Assembly: GCA_030429625.1 (NCBI GenBank) | Contig: JAUIFA010000004.1 | Coordinates: forward strand, 141,568-205,567 | Direction: 5' to 3' | Length of the DNA stretch: 64,000 bases | Origin: Alphaproteobacteria bacterium | GTDB taxonomy: Bacteria > Pseudomonadota > Alphaproteobacteria > Rickettsiales > UBA8987 | In this document: positions 35,345-45,425 of the stretch, piece by piece | How positions within the stretch are numbered: position 1 is the first letter of the stretch | How the letters are laid out: each line of letters opens with the position of its first letter | Made by a program: the position numbers and the translations under genes | Notes under the pieces: model-generated | Databases searched by the model: none | The model's input: only the letters and a program-made list of their open reading frames with translations | What the model was told of the DNA's origin: nothing

Positions 35345-38300
35345 ATGCCCAATACAATACAAAGACGTGTGAACAAGCAAATTAAGAAGATCATTGAGGA
35401 AGGAAAGGGGTCTTCAGGTAGAAAATCTGATCCTCTTTTAGAGAAATACATATTCCAATTTTACCAATATACGCCTGTTGAATTCTTGCAGGCATCGAAC
35501 ATGGCGACTCTTTATACGATAGCAGCCGAAAGCTGGAAGTTTGTTTCTGTCCGTGATAACACCAATGAAAATCGTAAGGTTCGGGTATTTAACCCAACAA
35601 CGGAAAAAGATGGTTGGAGTTCCCCGCGCACCATTATTGAACTTAATATCAACGATTCTCCTTTTATTCTCGATTCTATTTCCGCGGAATTGATACATAG
35701 GGGCTACCGCATTTATGAAGTGGTACATCCTATATTACGCCTAAAACGTGATGCATCCGGTAAAATTACAGAGATCTATGATTCCGATCATCCGGAGCAA
35801 GTGCTTGAATCTACCATGCATTTCCAAATAAGCCATATTATTGACGAGAAGGAAATTGCTAAATTGGAACAGGATTTAGATAATTGTCTGCACTTTGTGA
35901 ATGTTACGGTTTCTGATTGGAAGCCGATGATGACAAAAGTTGAGACTATCATCGAATATTTAAACAATGACTATGTTCCGTTTGACAGAGAATATGTCAG
36001 CGAGGTGCAGGATTTTCTTAAGTGGGATTTGGAAGACAACTTTATCTTTTTGGGGTACCGTAAATATAGTTTTGGCAAGGACAATAAGGGCAAAATAAAA
36101 GTGTCCCACGACGATGCTAAAGATTTGGGGATATTCCGGGTGCAATATCATGACCGTCCGGAACATGAAGCCAAACCTCAGGGCATTGCCGCTTTACCAG
36201 AAGCCAGTATTGAAGAGGCGGTGGGTAACAATGAGCTGATTGACATTACCAAATCCGGCAAAAAATCGGTGGTACATCGCTCGGTTCATATGGATTATAT
36301 CGGGATAAAAATCTTTGATGAGAAAGGTAACGTGGTGGGAGAACACCGCCTGCTTGGCTTATTTACCTCTGCGGTTTATTATCAGAGCGCCCGAAGCATT
36401 CCTATCATTCGCCGTAAGATAGAATCAATCTTGCGTCGTTCGGGTTTTACGCCTGACAGTCATAATGGCAAGGCACTGGTAACGGTTCTTGAAGGCTATC
36501 CTAGAGACGAATTGTTGCAGATATCGGAGGACGATTTGTTTGTCTCTGGTATGGGAATTGTTGAACTGATGGAACGGCCAACGACTAAGTTTTTTATTAG
36601 GAAAGACCGGTTTAATCGTTTTATAAGCTGCATTATCTTCGTTCCGCGTGACCGGTTTAACACCAGCGTACGGATTAAGGTTCAGGATGTTCTGGAAAAA
36701 CAATATAATGGCCATGTGACCGATTATTATACGCAGGTGACAGAATCGCCACTGGCACGGGTACACATGTTGATAAAAATTGACCCAACAAATGTTACAC
36801 TTCCGGATTTTTCTGATGTAGAGGAAGAATTGGTTCGGGTGACAAAGAGTTGGGCAAGCGGTTTGCGGGAATCGTTGATCAGAAGTGTTGGGGAACGAGA
36901 TGGTGAAAAGCTTTTCTTGAAATATTCTCAATCTTTTCCCGATTCTTTCAAAGACTCTTACCATTTTGGCGGGGCTTTTTGTGACATTGTCAAAATGGAA
37001 GAGGCAATTAAGAAGAACGAGTTGACTCTGGATTTGTATCAATTGGAGGAGGATGAAGATAATTCTTATCAATTGAAGTTATACAGTTCTGAAGGGCAGG
37101 TGACGCTTTCTGAGATTTTGCCGATGATTGAAAATATGGGCTTTAATGCAGTGGATGAGCTAACGTTTTTCGTTGAGCCGAAAAATTGTGATACGGGCAT
37201 CTGGATTCACCATTTCCGGCTTAAGGTTAATCAGAATCTTATGCACTACGATTTGTCGCAATTTAAGGATGAATTTGAAACAGCTCTGTTCCGTATCTGG
37301 CATAAAGAGATAGAGGACGATACCCTTAACAAGTTGATCATTCGTGCAGGTATGGGCTGGCGGGACATTGTGCTCATTCGTGCGTATGGGCGCTATATCG
37401 CCCAAACCGACTTTCCTTACAGTCAGGAATATACGGCCAACTCCATTGCGGGAAACCCACTGCTTTCCGGGCTGATTGTTGAATTGTTCAAAGCCCGTTT
37501 TCGTACGGACATAAAAAACACATCACGTGATAAGATTGTTGAGGACATTCAACAGGCGATCACCAAAGAGCTAATTAAGGTGACAAATGTTGCTGAAGAC
37601 AGGATCATTCGCCAGTTCAAAGACACGATTATGGCAACATTGCGAACAAATTTCTTTCAGCTGGATCAAAAAAATCAGCATAAGCCATACCTGTCTTTTA
37701 AGTTGGATTCACAGAAGGTTCCAAACCTGCCTCTGCCTCGGCCGCATGTTGAGATCTTTGTTTATTCGCGTGAAGTTGAAGGGGTGCATCTGCGCGGGGG
37801 AAAAGTGGCGCGCGGCGGTTTGCGCTGGTCTGACAGGATTGAAGATTATCGCACCGAAGTTTTGGGTCTGGTAAAGGCACAAATGGTGAAAAATACGGTC
37901 ATTGTGCCGGTAGGTTCAAAAGGCGGCTTTGTGGTCAAGCATCCGGTTAAGGGCAGTCGGGATGAAGTAATTTCTCAAGGGCAGGAATGTTACAGAACAT
38001 ATCTTTGTGGTCTGCTTGACATTACGGACAACATTGTTGGCGGTAAAATTGTGCCCCCGTCCAAAGTGGTACGGTATGATGCACATGACCCCTATCTTGT
38101 TGTCGCGGCAGATAAGGGTACGGCAACCTTCTCAGACATTGCTAACGGGGTTGCTCAGAGTTATGGGTTTTGGTTGGACGATGCGTTTGCTTCTGGAGGT
38201 TCGGTGGGCTACGACCATAAGAAAATGGGCATTACCGCCCGTGGTGCATGGGTTTCAGTGCAGCGTCATTTTATGGAAATGGGCATTGATTGTCAGAAAG

Positions 38301-40204
38301 AAGAGTTTACCTGTGTGGGCATTGGTGACATGGCTGGAGACGTATTTGGCAATGGAATGCTGCTTTCTAAAGCAACAAAATTGGTGGGTGCATTTAACCA
38401 CATGCATATTTTTATTGACCCCAGCCCCAATCCGGAAGCCAGTTGGAAAGAGCGTAAACGCTTGTTTGATTTGCCCCGTTCAAGCTGGATGGAGTATAAC
38501 AAGAAGCTTATCTCGAAAGGTGGCGGGATTTTTGAGCGTTCGGCCAAAGAAATAAAGCTGTCAAAGGAAATACGTCAGCTGCTTGACATTGAAGCTTTGT
38601 CTGTCAGCCCTGATGAGTTGATCCAACATCTTCTAAAAGCAAGGGTGGATCTGCTATGGAATGGAGGAATAGGCACCTATGTTAAGGCGGAGGTAGAAAG
38701 CCACGAGGCGGTGGGCGACAAAGCCAATGATAGTTTGCGTATTAATGGCAAGGAGCTGCGTTGTAAGATTGTTGGTGAAGGGGGTAATCTTGGATTTACC
38801 CAGCTGGCTCGGATAGAATATGGCCTCAATGGTGGTCGTATTAACACCGACGCGATTGATAATTCTGCCGGTGTGGATTGTTCGGATCATGAGGTGAACA
38901 TTAAAATTGCGCTTAACAAAGCCGTTGAGAACAACAAAATAAGCAAAGCGCAGCGCAATAATATGCTTGCGAGGATGACGGACAATGTTGCAGAGTTGGT
39001 GTTAAGAGATAATAAATTGCAGACTCAGGCCATTACGATTGCCCAGCTTCAGGGGCATGCGGTAATAGAGCAGGTTGGCCGCTTGATGAACGCGTTTGAA
39101 GGCAGGGGGTTTTTGGACCGTAAGATTGAATTCTTGCCGGATGCTGAAACATTGGCATTGCGTCAATCGTCAGAAATTGGGCTTTCAAGGCCAGAATTCT
39201 CGGTGTTGCTTGCCTACGCAAAAATGGATATTTCAGAGGATCTGATTAATTCTAATTTTCCGGATGAAGATTACTTAGAGTCCGAGCTTATTTCCTATTT
39301 CCCGGAAGAAATGCAGAAAAAGATGCTCGATGAAATACACTCTCACCAACTCAGAAGAGAGATTGTAACGACGTCCATTGCCAACAGCATTGTCAATCGC
39401 GGTGGTACCACCTTCTTTCATCGAATGAAAGAAGATACAGGGCTTAAAGGTTGTGATGTTGCGCGAGCCTATGTTGTCTCCCGTGATGCGTTTAGGCTGC
39501 GTGAGACGTGGGCAGAAATTGAATCACTGGGCACAAAGGTGGATGCCTATGTTCAGATACAATTATTCTTGGAAACTCGGCATTTAATTGAACGTGCCAG
39601 CTCATGGTTTTTGCGCCATTCTTCCTACCCTATCAATGTTTCCCAGTTGGTTTCTGATTATTCGTCGGGTATTGCGGAAATATCAAAAGGCTTTGATGGG
39701 ATGATTTCTACGGTGGTAGGAAATGCACGGGATGCAAGGTTACAAAAGCTGTTGGAGGGCAAAGTGCCAACAAAACTAGCACGGCACATCGCCAACATGG
39801 ACGTGTTGGTGGCGGCTTGTGATATTATCTATGTTGCTAAAAACAGCACATTGTCCCTGTCGGATATTGGTAAGATCTATTTTGAAGTGGGCACGTTGCT
39901 TGGTTTTGGCTGGCTGCGTTTTTCTGCTGAGAAGTTATTGTCGCACTCCCATTGGGAAAACATCGCAGTGCAGACCTTTAGTGAAACGTTCTTTGATCAG
40001 CAGATGCGGGTGACTGGTGAGATTATAAAATTGGCGGAGAAAGAGAACATTGCCATTGATAATGCGATAGAAAAATGGTGTGAAAAGAACGAAAAATCTT
40101 TATCGCGTTATACCATCTTTATCGAAGATTTAAAACGTGAGGACAAAATAGACCACTCCATGCTGACCGTGGCGATACAACGGGGTGAAGCCTTATTTAG
40201 CTAG
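35345..40204 (+). CDS. gdhB: NAD-specific glutamate dehydrogenase, large (GDH-180) type
   Basis: A 1619-residue enzyme that oxidatively deaminates glutamate to 2-oxoglutarate, used for amino-acid catabolism. The N-terminal 700 residues hold the family's ACT-like regulatory part. The catalytic core has GGKVARGGLRWSDRIEDYRTEVLGLVKAQMVKN, GSKGGFVVK, YDAHDPYLVVAADKGTATFSDIAN, GGSVGYDHKKMGITARGAW and the NAD-site VGIGDMAGDVFGNGMLL. A long C-terminal helical region follows. Length is normal for this class. It diverges from cysQ and overlaps ybgC tail to tail by 8 bp. Confidence 0.96.
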   Translation: MPNTIQRRVNKQIKKIIEEGKGSSGRKSDPLLEKYIFQFYQYTPVEFLQASNMATLYTIAAESWKFVSVRDNTNENRKVRVFNPTTEKDGWSSPRTIIELNINDSPFILDSISAELIHRGYRIYEVVHPILRLKRDASGKITEIYDSDHPEQVLESTMHFQISHIIDEKEIAKLEQDLDNCLHFVNVTVSDWKPMMTKVETIIEYLNNDYVPFDREYVSEVQDFLKWDLEDNFIFLGYRKYSFGKDNKGKIKVSHDDAKDLGIFRVQYHDRPEHEAKPQGIAALPEASIEEAVGNNELIDITKSGKKSVVHRSVHMDYIGIKIFDEKGNVVGEHRLLGLFTSAVYYQSARSIPIIRRKIESILRRSGFTPDSHNGKALVTVLEGYPRDELLQISEDDLFVSGMGIVELMERPTTKFFIRKDRFNRFISCIIFVPRDRFNTSVRIKVQDVLEKQYNGHVTDYYTQVTESPLARVHMLIKIDPTNVTLPDFSDVEEELVRVTKSWASGLRESLIRSVGERDGEKLFLKYSQSFPDSFKDSYHFGGAFCDIVKMEEAIKKNELTLDLYQLEEDEDNSYQLKLYSSEGQVTLSEILPMIENMGFNAVDELTFFVEPKNCDTGIWIHHFRLKVNQNLMHYDLSQFKDEFETALFRIWHKEIEDDTLNKLIIRAGMGWRDIVLIRAYGRYIAQTDFPYSQEYTANSIAGNPLLSGLIVELFKARFRTDIKNTSRDKIVEDIQQAITKELIKVTNVAEDRIIRQFKDTIMATLRTNFFQLDQKNQHKPYLSFKLDSQKVPNLPLPRPHVEIFVYSREVEGVHLRGGKVARGGLRWSDRIEDYRTEVLGLVKAQMVKNTVIVPVGSKGGFVVKHPVKGSRDEVISQGQECYRTYLCGLLDITDNIVGGKIVPPSKVVRYDAHDPYLVVAADKGTATFSDIANGVAQSYGFWLDDAFASGGSVGYDHKKMGITARGAWVSVQRHFMEMGIDCQKEEFTCVGIGDMAGDVFGNGMLLSKATKLVGAFNHMHIFIDPSPNPEASWKERKRLFDLPRSSWMEYNKKLISKGGGIFERSAKEIKLSKEIRQLLDIEALSVSPDELIQHLLKARVDLLWNGGIGTYVKAEVESHEAVGDKANDSLRINGKELRCKIVGEGGNLGFTQLARIEYGLNGGRINTDAIDNSAGVDCSDHEVNIKIALNKAVENNKISKAQRNNMLARMTDNVAELVLRDNKLQTQAITIAQLQGHAVIEQVGRLMNAFEGRGFLDRKIEFLPDAETLALRQSSEIGLSRPEFSVLLAYAKMDISEDLINSNFPDEDYLESELISYFPEEMQKKMLDEIHSHQLRREIVTTSIANSIVNRGGTTFFHRMKEDTGLKGCDVARAYVVSRDAFRLRETWAEIESLGTKVDAYVQIQLFLETRHLIERASSWFLRHSSYPINVSQLVSDYSSGIAEISKGFDGMISTVVGNARDARLQKLLEGKVPTKLARHIANMDVLVAACDIIYVAKNSTLSLSDIGKIYFEVGTLLGFGWLRFSAEKLLSHSHWENIAVQTFSETFFDQQMRVTGEIIKLAEKENIAIDNAIEKWCEKNEKSLSRYTIFIEDLKREDKIDHSMLTVAIQRGEALFS

Positions 40205-40604
40205 TTGGTTTATTTATAAACAACGCTTCTTTTATGGCCTGGTCAATGCGTATGGGCACAAACTCTGCGTTGACGCAGGCAATGCGGATGTGGATTGTGG
40301 CAATGGCAAGATCGCCAACGTGGATATGTTGACGGATGTCCATGCTGGCACCGCTGATCTTTTCAATGATGGTTTCTATGGTGAGTAGGTCGTCAAGGCG
40401 AGCCGGTTTCATAAGGTCAATGGCAGCATGACGAACCACAAAAAAGACCTTTTCATCTTTGGCCAATTTGGACTGATTAATGCCGCAATCTCTTAGCATT
40501 TCTGTACGGGCGCGTTCAGCAAATTTAAGGTAGTTGGCATAATACACAACACCTCCGGCATCCGTATCTTCATAATATACTCGAAACTCAGATTTATGCG
40601 TCAT
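40197..40604 (-). CDS. ybgC: YbgC-type acyl-CoA thioesterase of the Tol-Pal region family
   Basis: A 135-residue hot-dog-fold thioesterase. The active-site segment [30 protein letters not shown] is exact for YbgC. I chose the ATG at 40604 (overlapping the ruvB stop by 11 bp), which starts the conserved [15 protein letters not shown]. The usual order ruvC-ruvA-ruvB-ybgC-tol is seen up to ybgC, but tolQ does not follow; the glutamate dehydrogenase gene converges instead. Confidence 0.93.
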   Translation of the reverse strand: MTHKSEFRVYYEDTDAGGVVYYANYLKFAERARTEMLRDCGINQSKLAKDEKVFFVVRHAAIDLMKPARLDDLLTIETIIEKISGASMDIRQHIHVGDLAIATIHIRIACVNAEFVPIRIDQAIKEALFINKPTS

Positions 40605-41646
40605 CGTCACCTTCTTCAAGTGGGTCAAACAGGCTGCTACCAGTAGCAGGAGGGTTTAAACCCAAATGTTGCCATGATTGTTTGGTTAAGGTTCGACCAC
40701 GGGGGGTGCGTTGAATAAAGCCTATTTGCAGAAGATAGGGCTCTATGGTTTCTTCAAGAGAATCACGCTGTTCTGAAAGGCCGGCGGAAATGGTTTCGAT
40801 ACCTACGGGGCCGCCTTGATAATATTGGGCAATGTAATTGAGGTAGCGTCGGTCGGCACTGTCCAAACCCACTTTGTCTACTTCTAGGCGGTTAAGTGCG
40901 TTGTCCGCAATCTTTGCGTCAATGGCCTTTTCGGTTTCCGTATGGGAAAAATCTCTGACCCGCCGCAACAAACGCAACGCAATACGCGGAGTACCACGGG
41001 AACGTTTTGCAATTTCTTTGGCACCGTCTTCTGTAATGTTACAGTTAAGAATCTTTGCGCCACGATGAACAACGCGTGTCAATTCCTCGTCGCTATAGAA
41101 ATTGAGTCTTAAAGGAATACCAAACCGGTCACGAAATGGATTGGCTAACAGGCCAAGTCGGGTGGTGGCGCCGACTAAGGTAAAACGGGGGAGGTCAATA
41201 CGTACCGTACGGGCGGCAGGCCCTTCTCCGATAATAATATCCAATTTAAAATCTTCCATGGCGGGATATAAAACTTCTTCTACCGCAGCATTGAGACGAT
41301 GGATTTCATCAATAAACAACACATCATTTTCTTGCAAGCTGCTCAAAATGGCAGCCAGATCACCAGCCTTTGAAAGGATGGGGCCAGAGGTGGCTCTAAA
41401 ATTAACACCCATTTCACAGGCAATAATCTGGGCGATGGTAGTCTTGCCTAAGCCAGGAGGTCCATAAAGTAGCGTGTGGTCAAGGGCTTCTTCACGTGTA
41501 CAGGCTGCCTGCACAAAAATTTTCAAATTGTCTTTGGTTTGCGATTGGCCAATAAAATCTTCCAATGATTTAGGCCGTAATGAGGACGATGTTTCGTCAT
41601 CAAGATGTGCCGTTGCCTGTGTTAGCCTTTGGATGTTCTCGCTCAT
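40594..41646 (-). CDS. ruvB: Holliday junction helicase motor RuvB
   Basis: A 350-residue AAA+ ATPase that drives branch migration with RuvA. Walker A is [15 protein letters not shown], Walker B is [11 protein letters not shown], and sensor 1 is [11 protein letters not shown]. The C-terminal winged helix ends [22 protein letters not shown]. The ATG at 41646, 4 bp after the preceding stop, is preferred to one five codons earlier. Confidence 0.97.
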   Translation of the reverse strand: MSENIQRLTQATAHLDDETSSSLRPKSLEDFIGQSQTKDNLKIFVQAACTREEALDHTLLYGPPGLGKTTIAQIIACEMGVNFRATSGPILSKAGDLAAILSSLQENDVLFIDEIHRLNAAVEEVLYPAMEDFKLDIIIGEGPAARTVRIDLPRFTLVGATTRLGLLANPFRDRFGIPLRLNFYSDEELTRVVHRGAKILNCNITEDGAKEIAKRSRGTPRIALRLLRRVRDFSHTETEKAIDAKIADNALNRLEVDKVGLDSADRRYLNYIAQYYQGGPVGIETISAGLSEQRDSLEETIEPYLLQIGFIQRTPRGRTLTKQSWQHLGLNPPATGSSLFDPLEEGDDDA

Positions 41647-41650
41647 AATA

Positions 41651-42262
41651 TTAATATCCATGCTTGTGCAAAATTTCTATGGCATCTTCTGTGGCAATTA
41701 GAATCAACGAATTATAGGCAGCTTCAGCGTACTTAGCATTTTTACTGCCCAGCATTGTGTCCAATATCTTTAAGGCTCCTTCTCCATTCTGCCCAGCACT
41801 CTTGACGGTGAGTTTGGGGCGAATCTTGCCATAATTCTTGTTGTCCTTTAATACCATATCAACTTGTTTTAACGTGTGTGGGATGGAGTTGGGATCAAGC
41901 GGCTTTGGCTCTTGGGTTGAATCATCGCCCAAAATAAAAGTTTTTGCCATTTTTAGCATGTCTTTAGGAATTGTGCTGGAGGATATGCCAGACATATCAC
42001 CTTTGTCATTGTGATGTTGGATTTTAGAGACTTCATCTAGCTGTTCAATCATGCCAAAAATGGCCTGTTTTTTCTGTTCAAAATATGCTTTCTTTTCAGG
42101 ATGAGCATCAAGATAAAACATCAGTGCATAAAAACCAACGCCGTATAAAATAATTAAGGTAAAGACGGTTTTGAAAATGGCCTTAAAAATACCAAGAAAC
42201 AGTCCAAGAATGAAAAAGAACAATTTGGCAATGAAGCCGCGATCTTCATGTTGTGTTGTCAT
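41651..42262 (-). CDS. Unknown single-pass membrane protein between ruvA and ruvB
   Basis: A 203-residue protein. An N-terminal hydrophobic region ([38 protein letters not shown]) anchors it. A linker with a Gln/Lys-rich helix follows, and then a helical C-terminal domain ([52 protein letters not shown]) that resembles a single HEAT-type repeat. It overlaps the ruvA stop (ATGA) and ends 4 bp before ruvB, so it is translationally embedded in the ruv operon. No family recognised. Confidence 0.82.
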   Translation of the reverse strand: MTTQHEDRGFIAKLFFFILGLFLGIFKAIFKTVFTLIILYGVGFYALMFYLDAHPEKKAYFEQKKQAIFGMIEQLDEVSKIQHHNDKGDMSGISSSTIPKDMLKMAKTFILGDDSTQEPKPLDPNSIPHTLKQVDMVLKDNKNYGKIRPKLTVKSAGQNGEGALKILDTMLGSKNAKYAEAAYNSLILIATEDAIEILHKHGY

Positions 42263-42885
42263 TTTGCCATCTCTTTTAAGCTGATACGAATAAGTTCTTC
42301 CACCGATATTTCAGGAGAGTCTGACACAATGGCACTTACTTTGATAAACGCATCGCTGCGTGTGTAACCCAAATTAACCAGTGCGGAAACCGCATCGGTG
42401 ATGATATTGTCTACCTCAGGAATGCCGGTCATGGAAGTGGACAAATTAGCCAGACCTACGCTTCCTAAGCCGGTGGTAGGTAATGTGCCAACCTTATCTT
42501 TGAGCTCTGTAACGACCCGTTCTGCAAGCTTCTTACCGACTCCGCTGATGGTGGTTAGGGCTGCGTGGTCTTGACTGACAAGGGCAACGGAAAGGTCTGA
42601 AGGGCTAAGGGCAGATAAAAATGCCAGAGCCATCTTCGTTCCCACACCCTTGACGGTGGTGAGTAATCTGAACCAACTTCTTTCCTCCTCACTGACAAAT
42701 CCATAGAGGTGGATATGATCCTCGCGCATATGGGTTTCAATCAGCAATGTTGCTGCTGTACCAACTCCTTGCACCTGACTTAAACTATACCCAGAGACAA
42801 AAACTTCATAACAGACCCCATTGACATCCAGCAGGAGATAGTTGTCTCCGATAGAATCGATAATCCCCTTTAGCTTACCAATCAT
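42259..42885 (-). CDS. ruvA: Holliday junction binding protein RuvA
   Basis: A 208-residue tetrameric DNA-junction binder. The OB domain is MIGKLKGIIDSIGDNYLLLDVNGVCYEVFVS. The helix-hairpin-helix motifs are RLLTTVKGVGTKMALAFLSAL and LTTISGVGKKLAERVVTELKDK. The C-terminal domain III that contacts RuvB (VSALVNLGYTRSDAFIKVSAIV) is present. Confidence 0.96.
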   Translation of the reverse strand: MIGKLKGIIDSIGDNYLLLDVNGVCYEVFVSGYSLSQVQGVGTAATLLIETHMREDHIHLYGFVSEEERSWFRLLTTVKGVGTKMALAFLSALSPSDLSVALVSQDHAALTTISGVGKKLAERVVTELKDKVGTLPTTGLGSVGLANLSTSMTGIPEVDNIITDAVSALVNLGYTRSDAFIKVSAIVSDSPEISVEELIRISLKEMAK

Positions 42886-42892
42886 AAAACCC

Positions 42893-43387
42893 CTACGATG
42901 CCTTTATCAGCATGTGTAAATTTCTGTGGTGGCAATGACACAATGCTACGGCAAGCGCATCGGCCTCATCCGCTCCGTGTATTTTTGCGTTGGGTAGTAA
43001 CATCTTCACCATTGCCTCAATTTGTGCTTTGTCGGCGCGCCCTGCCCCCACTACAGATTTCTTTATATTGGTAGCAGAATATTCGTTAATGCTTAATTGT
43101 GCAAGAGATAGAGTGAGTATTATCGCTCCACGGGCGTGGCCAAGCTTTAAAGACGATTGAGGATTCTTATTCACAAAGGTTTCTTCAATGGCCGCTTCGT
43201 GCGGGCCAAAACGTACAATGATGCCTTCCAATTGATGATGAATGTCTGATAGGCGTTGAGGTAGGGTGTTTTTGCTGTCTGTTTTTATGGTTCCACAAGC
43301 GACAAAATAGGTACAATTGTCTTTATAATCCACAATTGCCCAGCCGGTTTTGTTAAGCCCCGGATCAATAGCCAAGATTCTGATCAC
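42893..43387 (-). CDS. ruvC: Holliday junction endonuclease RuvC
   Basis: A 164-residue resolvase. The catalytic acidic residues are in ILAIDPGLNKTG, AIEETFVNKNP and HGADEADALAVALCH. The GTG at 43387, preceded by AAGGGGG, gives the conserved start IRILAIDPG. An upstream ATG at 43435 would overlap the preceding gene much further and adds nothing conserved. Confidence 0.95.
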   Translation of the reverse strand: MIRILAIDPGLNKTGWAIVDYKDNCTYFVACGTIKTDSKNTLPQRLSDIHHQLEGIIVRFGPHEAAIEETFVNKNPQSSLKLGHARGAIILTLSLAQLSINEYSATNIKKSVVGAGRADKAQIEAMVKMLLPNAKIHGADEADALAVALCHCHHRNLHMLIKAS

Positions 43388-44528
43388 GTACAAACCCCCT
43401 TGCATCTCCCTCAAGCCCTTTAACATATTGGTCAAACTCTTTTAAAACCCTATCCGCGTTGCCGGATTTTATATTTTGGAGTGCTCTACGATAGGATTGA
43501 GAAATCTGATTGTTAGTACTGTATAGCCCTTGTTTGAGCATGGGAACTGCCCCTTGAGCGCCGGTACCAAGCTGGTTATTTTGCAGCAGCCTTTTGAAAT
43601 AATTAAGCGTATCAGGGGATTGTTTAATATTAGAAATTGGCTCTAATTCTGTGGGTAGAGGCATCATATTAAAGGCATCGGCCAGACTTTCTGGATCAGA
43701 AAAATCCAGATTTGAGAAATCAAAATTTTCGATACCAGACTTTAGACTGTCCAACGTTTCTTCCGGAGAGGTAAAATACCTTAAATCGGGAAAGTCAGGC
43801 AGGCGAAAACCTGTCAGTTCTTCAATTTTTGCCACCGCGCGTCCCCCGCCGTCTTTTAGCGACTGGAAGAGTTCGGGATTGACCTGCATAAAGGTGTAGC
43901 CAGAGAAAAAGAGCAAAATAAAATATAGCGAATAGGAGGCCAAGCGTCCGAAAATATTGCCAAAGAGAATCGCGAATATTATCAGAATCGGGCGCAGCAA
44001 CACAAGCACAATACGAAGTGTAATGTCAATTAGCCGTAGCGCAATGAAAAATAAATAATAGCCAACATATCCTGCTGCCAATGTGACCGTGGCCATGAGA
44101 GCAAAAACCACAAACATCACATAGGCGAGTCCTGATATTTTCCCTGCTGGTTGGACTTTTAAGGCCTTTAGCTTGTTGAAAACACTCACCTGTGCAACGG
44201 GAGGAAGTTTCTTTGCAAATGCGGGGTCTTTTATCTCTGAGGCTGGGGGAGCGGTATTTTTGTCTATAGGTGGGGGTGAGCTTACGGCGGTTTTTATAGG
44301 CTTCCTTTCAATAGGATTCATCTTTTTAGCCGCATCTGAGGCTTTAAAACCAATTGGATTACCGGCTTCACCATGTTGTTTGACAAGTCTGCCATCTCTA
44401 AATTCTGGCTGGTGACCCTTGTCCTGATTGCCAAAACGTGTCTTTTCTTGAGATTTTGGCGTAGTTCTATTGTGCACCTCAGAGGGGTTTAATCTTGGTT
44501 CCTTGGGGTTTTTGTCGCCAATGGCCAT
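43365..44528 (-). CDS. Unknown membrane protein heading the ruv operon
   Basis: A 387-residue protein. The first 130 residues are basic, Pro-rich and probably disordered in the cytoplasm. Three or four hydrophobic segments follow (GLAYVMFVVFALMATVTLAAGYVGYYLFFIALRL, ITLRIVLVLLRPILIIFAILFGNIFG, YSLYFILLFFSGYTF). The C-terminal 170 residues are helical and soluble, with LKQGLYSTNNQISQSYRRALQNIKSGNADRVLKEFDQYVKGL. Its 3' end overlaps ruvC by 23 bp. No family recognised. Its position beside ruvC and the other unknown membrane protein within ruvAB suggests co-expression, not necessarily a shared job. Confidence 0.8.
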   Translation of the reverse strand: MAIGDKNPKEPRLNPSEVHNRTTPKSQEKTRFGNQDKGHQPEFRDGRLVKQHGEAGNPIGFKASDAAKKMNPIERKPIKTAVSSPPPIDKNTAPPASEIKDPAFAKKLPPVAQVSVFNKLKALKVQPAGKISGLAYVMFVVFALMATVTLAAGYVGYYLFFIALRLIDITLRIVLVLLRPILIIFAILFGNIFGRLASYSLYFILLFFSGYTFMQVNPELFQSLKDGGGRAVAKIEELTGFRLPDFPDLRYFTSPEETLDSLKSGIENFDFSNLDFSDPESLADAFNMMPLPTELEPISNIKQSPDTLNYFKRLLQNNQLGTGAQGAVPMLKQGLYSTNNQISQSYRRALQNIKSGNADRVLKEFDQYVKGLEGDARGFVRDQNLGY

Positions 44529-44620
44529 ATCACTCTCTCAAACACTTGTTTGCAACACCAACATCTTGATTGTAGCATAAAAAATGCCATTGAGCCAGTT
44601 TAACAAGAACAACCAAACAG

Positions 44621-45379
44621 TTAACCGGCATTTTCCAGTTGTTTTGCCACTTCGTCAGACACTTCAAAATTGGCCGAAACATACTGCACATCGTCTAAAT
44701 CTTCTAGCTTATCAATCAAATTCATAATTTTTTGTGCCTGTTCAAAATCCACGTCGATGGTGTTAAGGGCTTTCCAACTCAGGCGGCCAACATCCGCATC
44801 ACCAAATTTTTCACTCAAACTGTCACGCACATCATTAAACGCATCGGGATCACAGGTGACTTCGTGTATGTCTTCGTCCGATTCAACATCGTCTGCTCCA
44901 GCCTCAACGGCCGCCTCAAACATGGCATCACTGCTGGCAACGGACACAGGATATTGCAGTATGCCAATGCGTGCAAAGCTAAAAGAGACCGAGCCGCTTT
45001 CGCCTAAAGACCCTCCGGCCTTAGACAGAGTGGAGCGTACCTCTCCGGCCGAACGGTTTTTATTGTCAGTCAAACAATCAATAATCAGCGCCACGCCGCC
45101 GGGTGCGTAGCCTTCGTAACGGATTTCTTCATAATTTTCTCCATCGTCCAATTCGCCAGAGCCTTTTTTGATGGCCGCATCGATTTTATCTTTAGGCATA
45201 GACTGGCTCTTGGCCGTTGCAATAGCACCGCGCAAACGTGGATTAAAGGCAGGGTCCGGCGCGCCCATGCGTGCAGCGACAATAATTTCCTTGGCAAGTT
45301 TGGTAAATAGGTTGCCGCGCTTTTTATCCTGAGCGCCTTTACGGTGTTTGATGTTTGCAAATTTGGAATGTCCGGCCAT
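44621..45379 (-). CDS. yebC: YebC/TACO1-family translation factor
   Basis: A 252-residue protein that eases translation of difficult (for example proline-rich) sequences, earlier annotated as a transcriptional regulator. The N-terminal MAGHSKFANIKHRKGAQDKKRGNLFTKLAKEI is diagnostic. YEGYAPGGVALIIDCLTDNKNRSAGEVRSTLSKAGG follows. It is commonly found just upstream of ruvC, as here except for the intervening membrane protein. Confidence 0.96.
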   Translation of the reverse strand: MAGHSKFANIKHRKGAQDKKRGNLFTKLAKEIIVAARMGAPDPAFNPRLRGAIATAKSQSMPKDKIDAAIKKGSGELDDGENYEEIRYEGYAPGGVALIIDCLTDNKNRSAGEVRSTLSKAGGSLGESGSVSFSFARIGILQYPVSVASSDAMFEAAVEAGADDVESDEDIHEVTCDPDAFNDVRDSLSEKFGDADVGRLSWKALNTIDVDFEQAQKIMNLIDKLEDLDDVQYVSANFEVSDEVAKQLENAG

Positions 45380-45425
45380 GGTTATCCTTTAGATTGGTTG
45401 AATTGAGTTATTTATAGAGGATATC

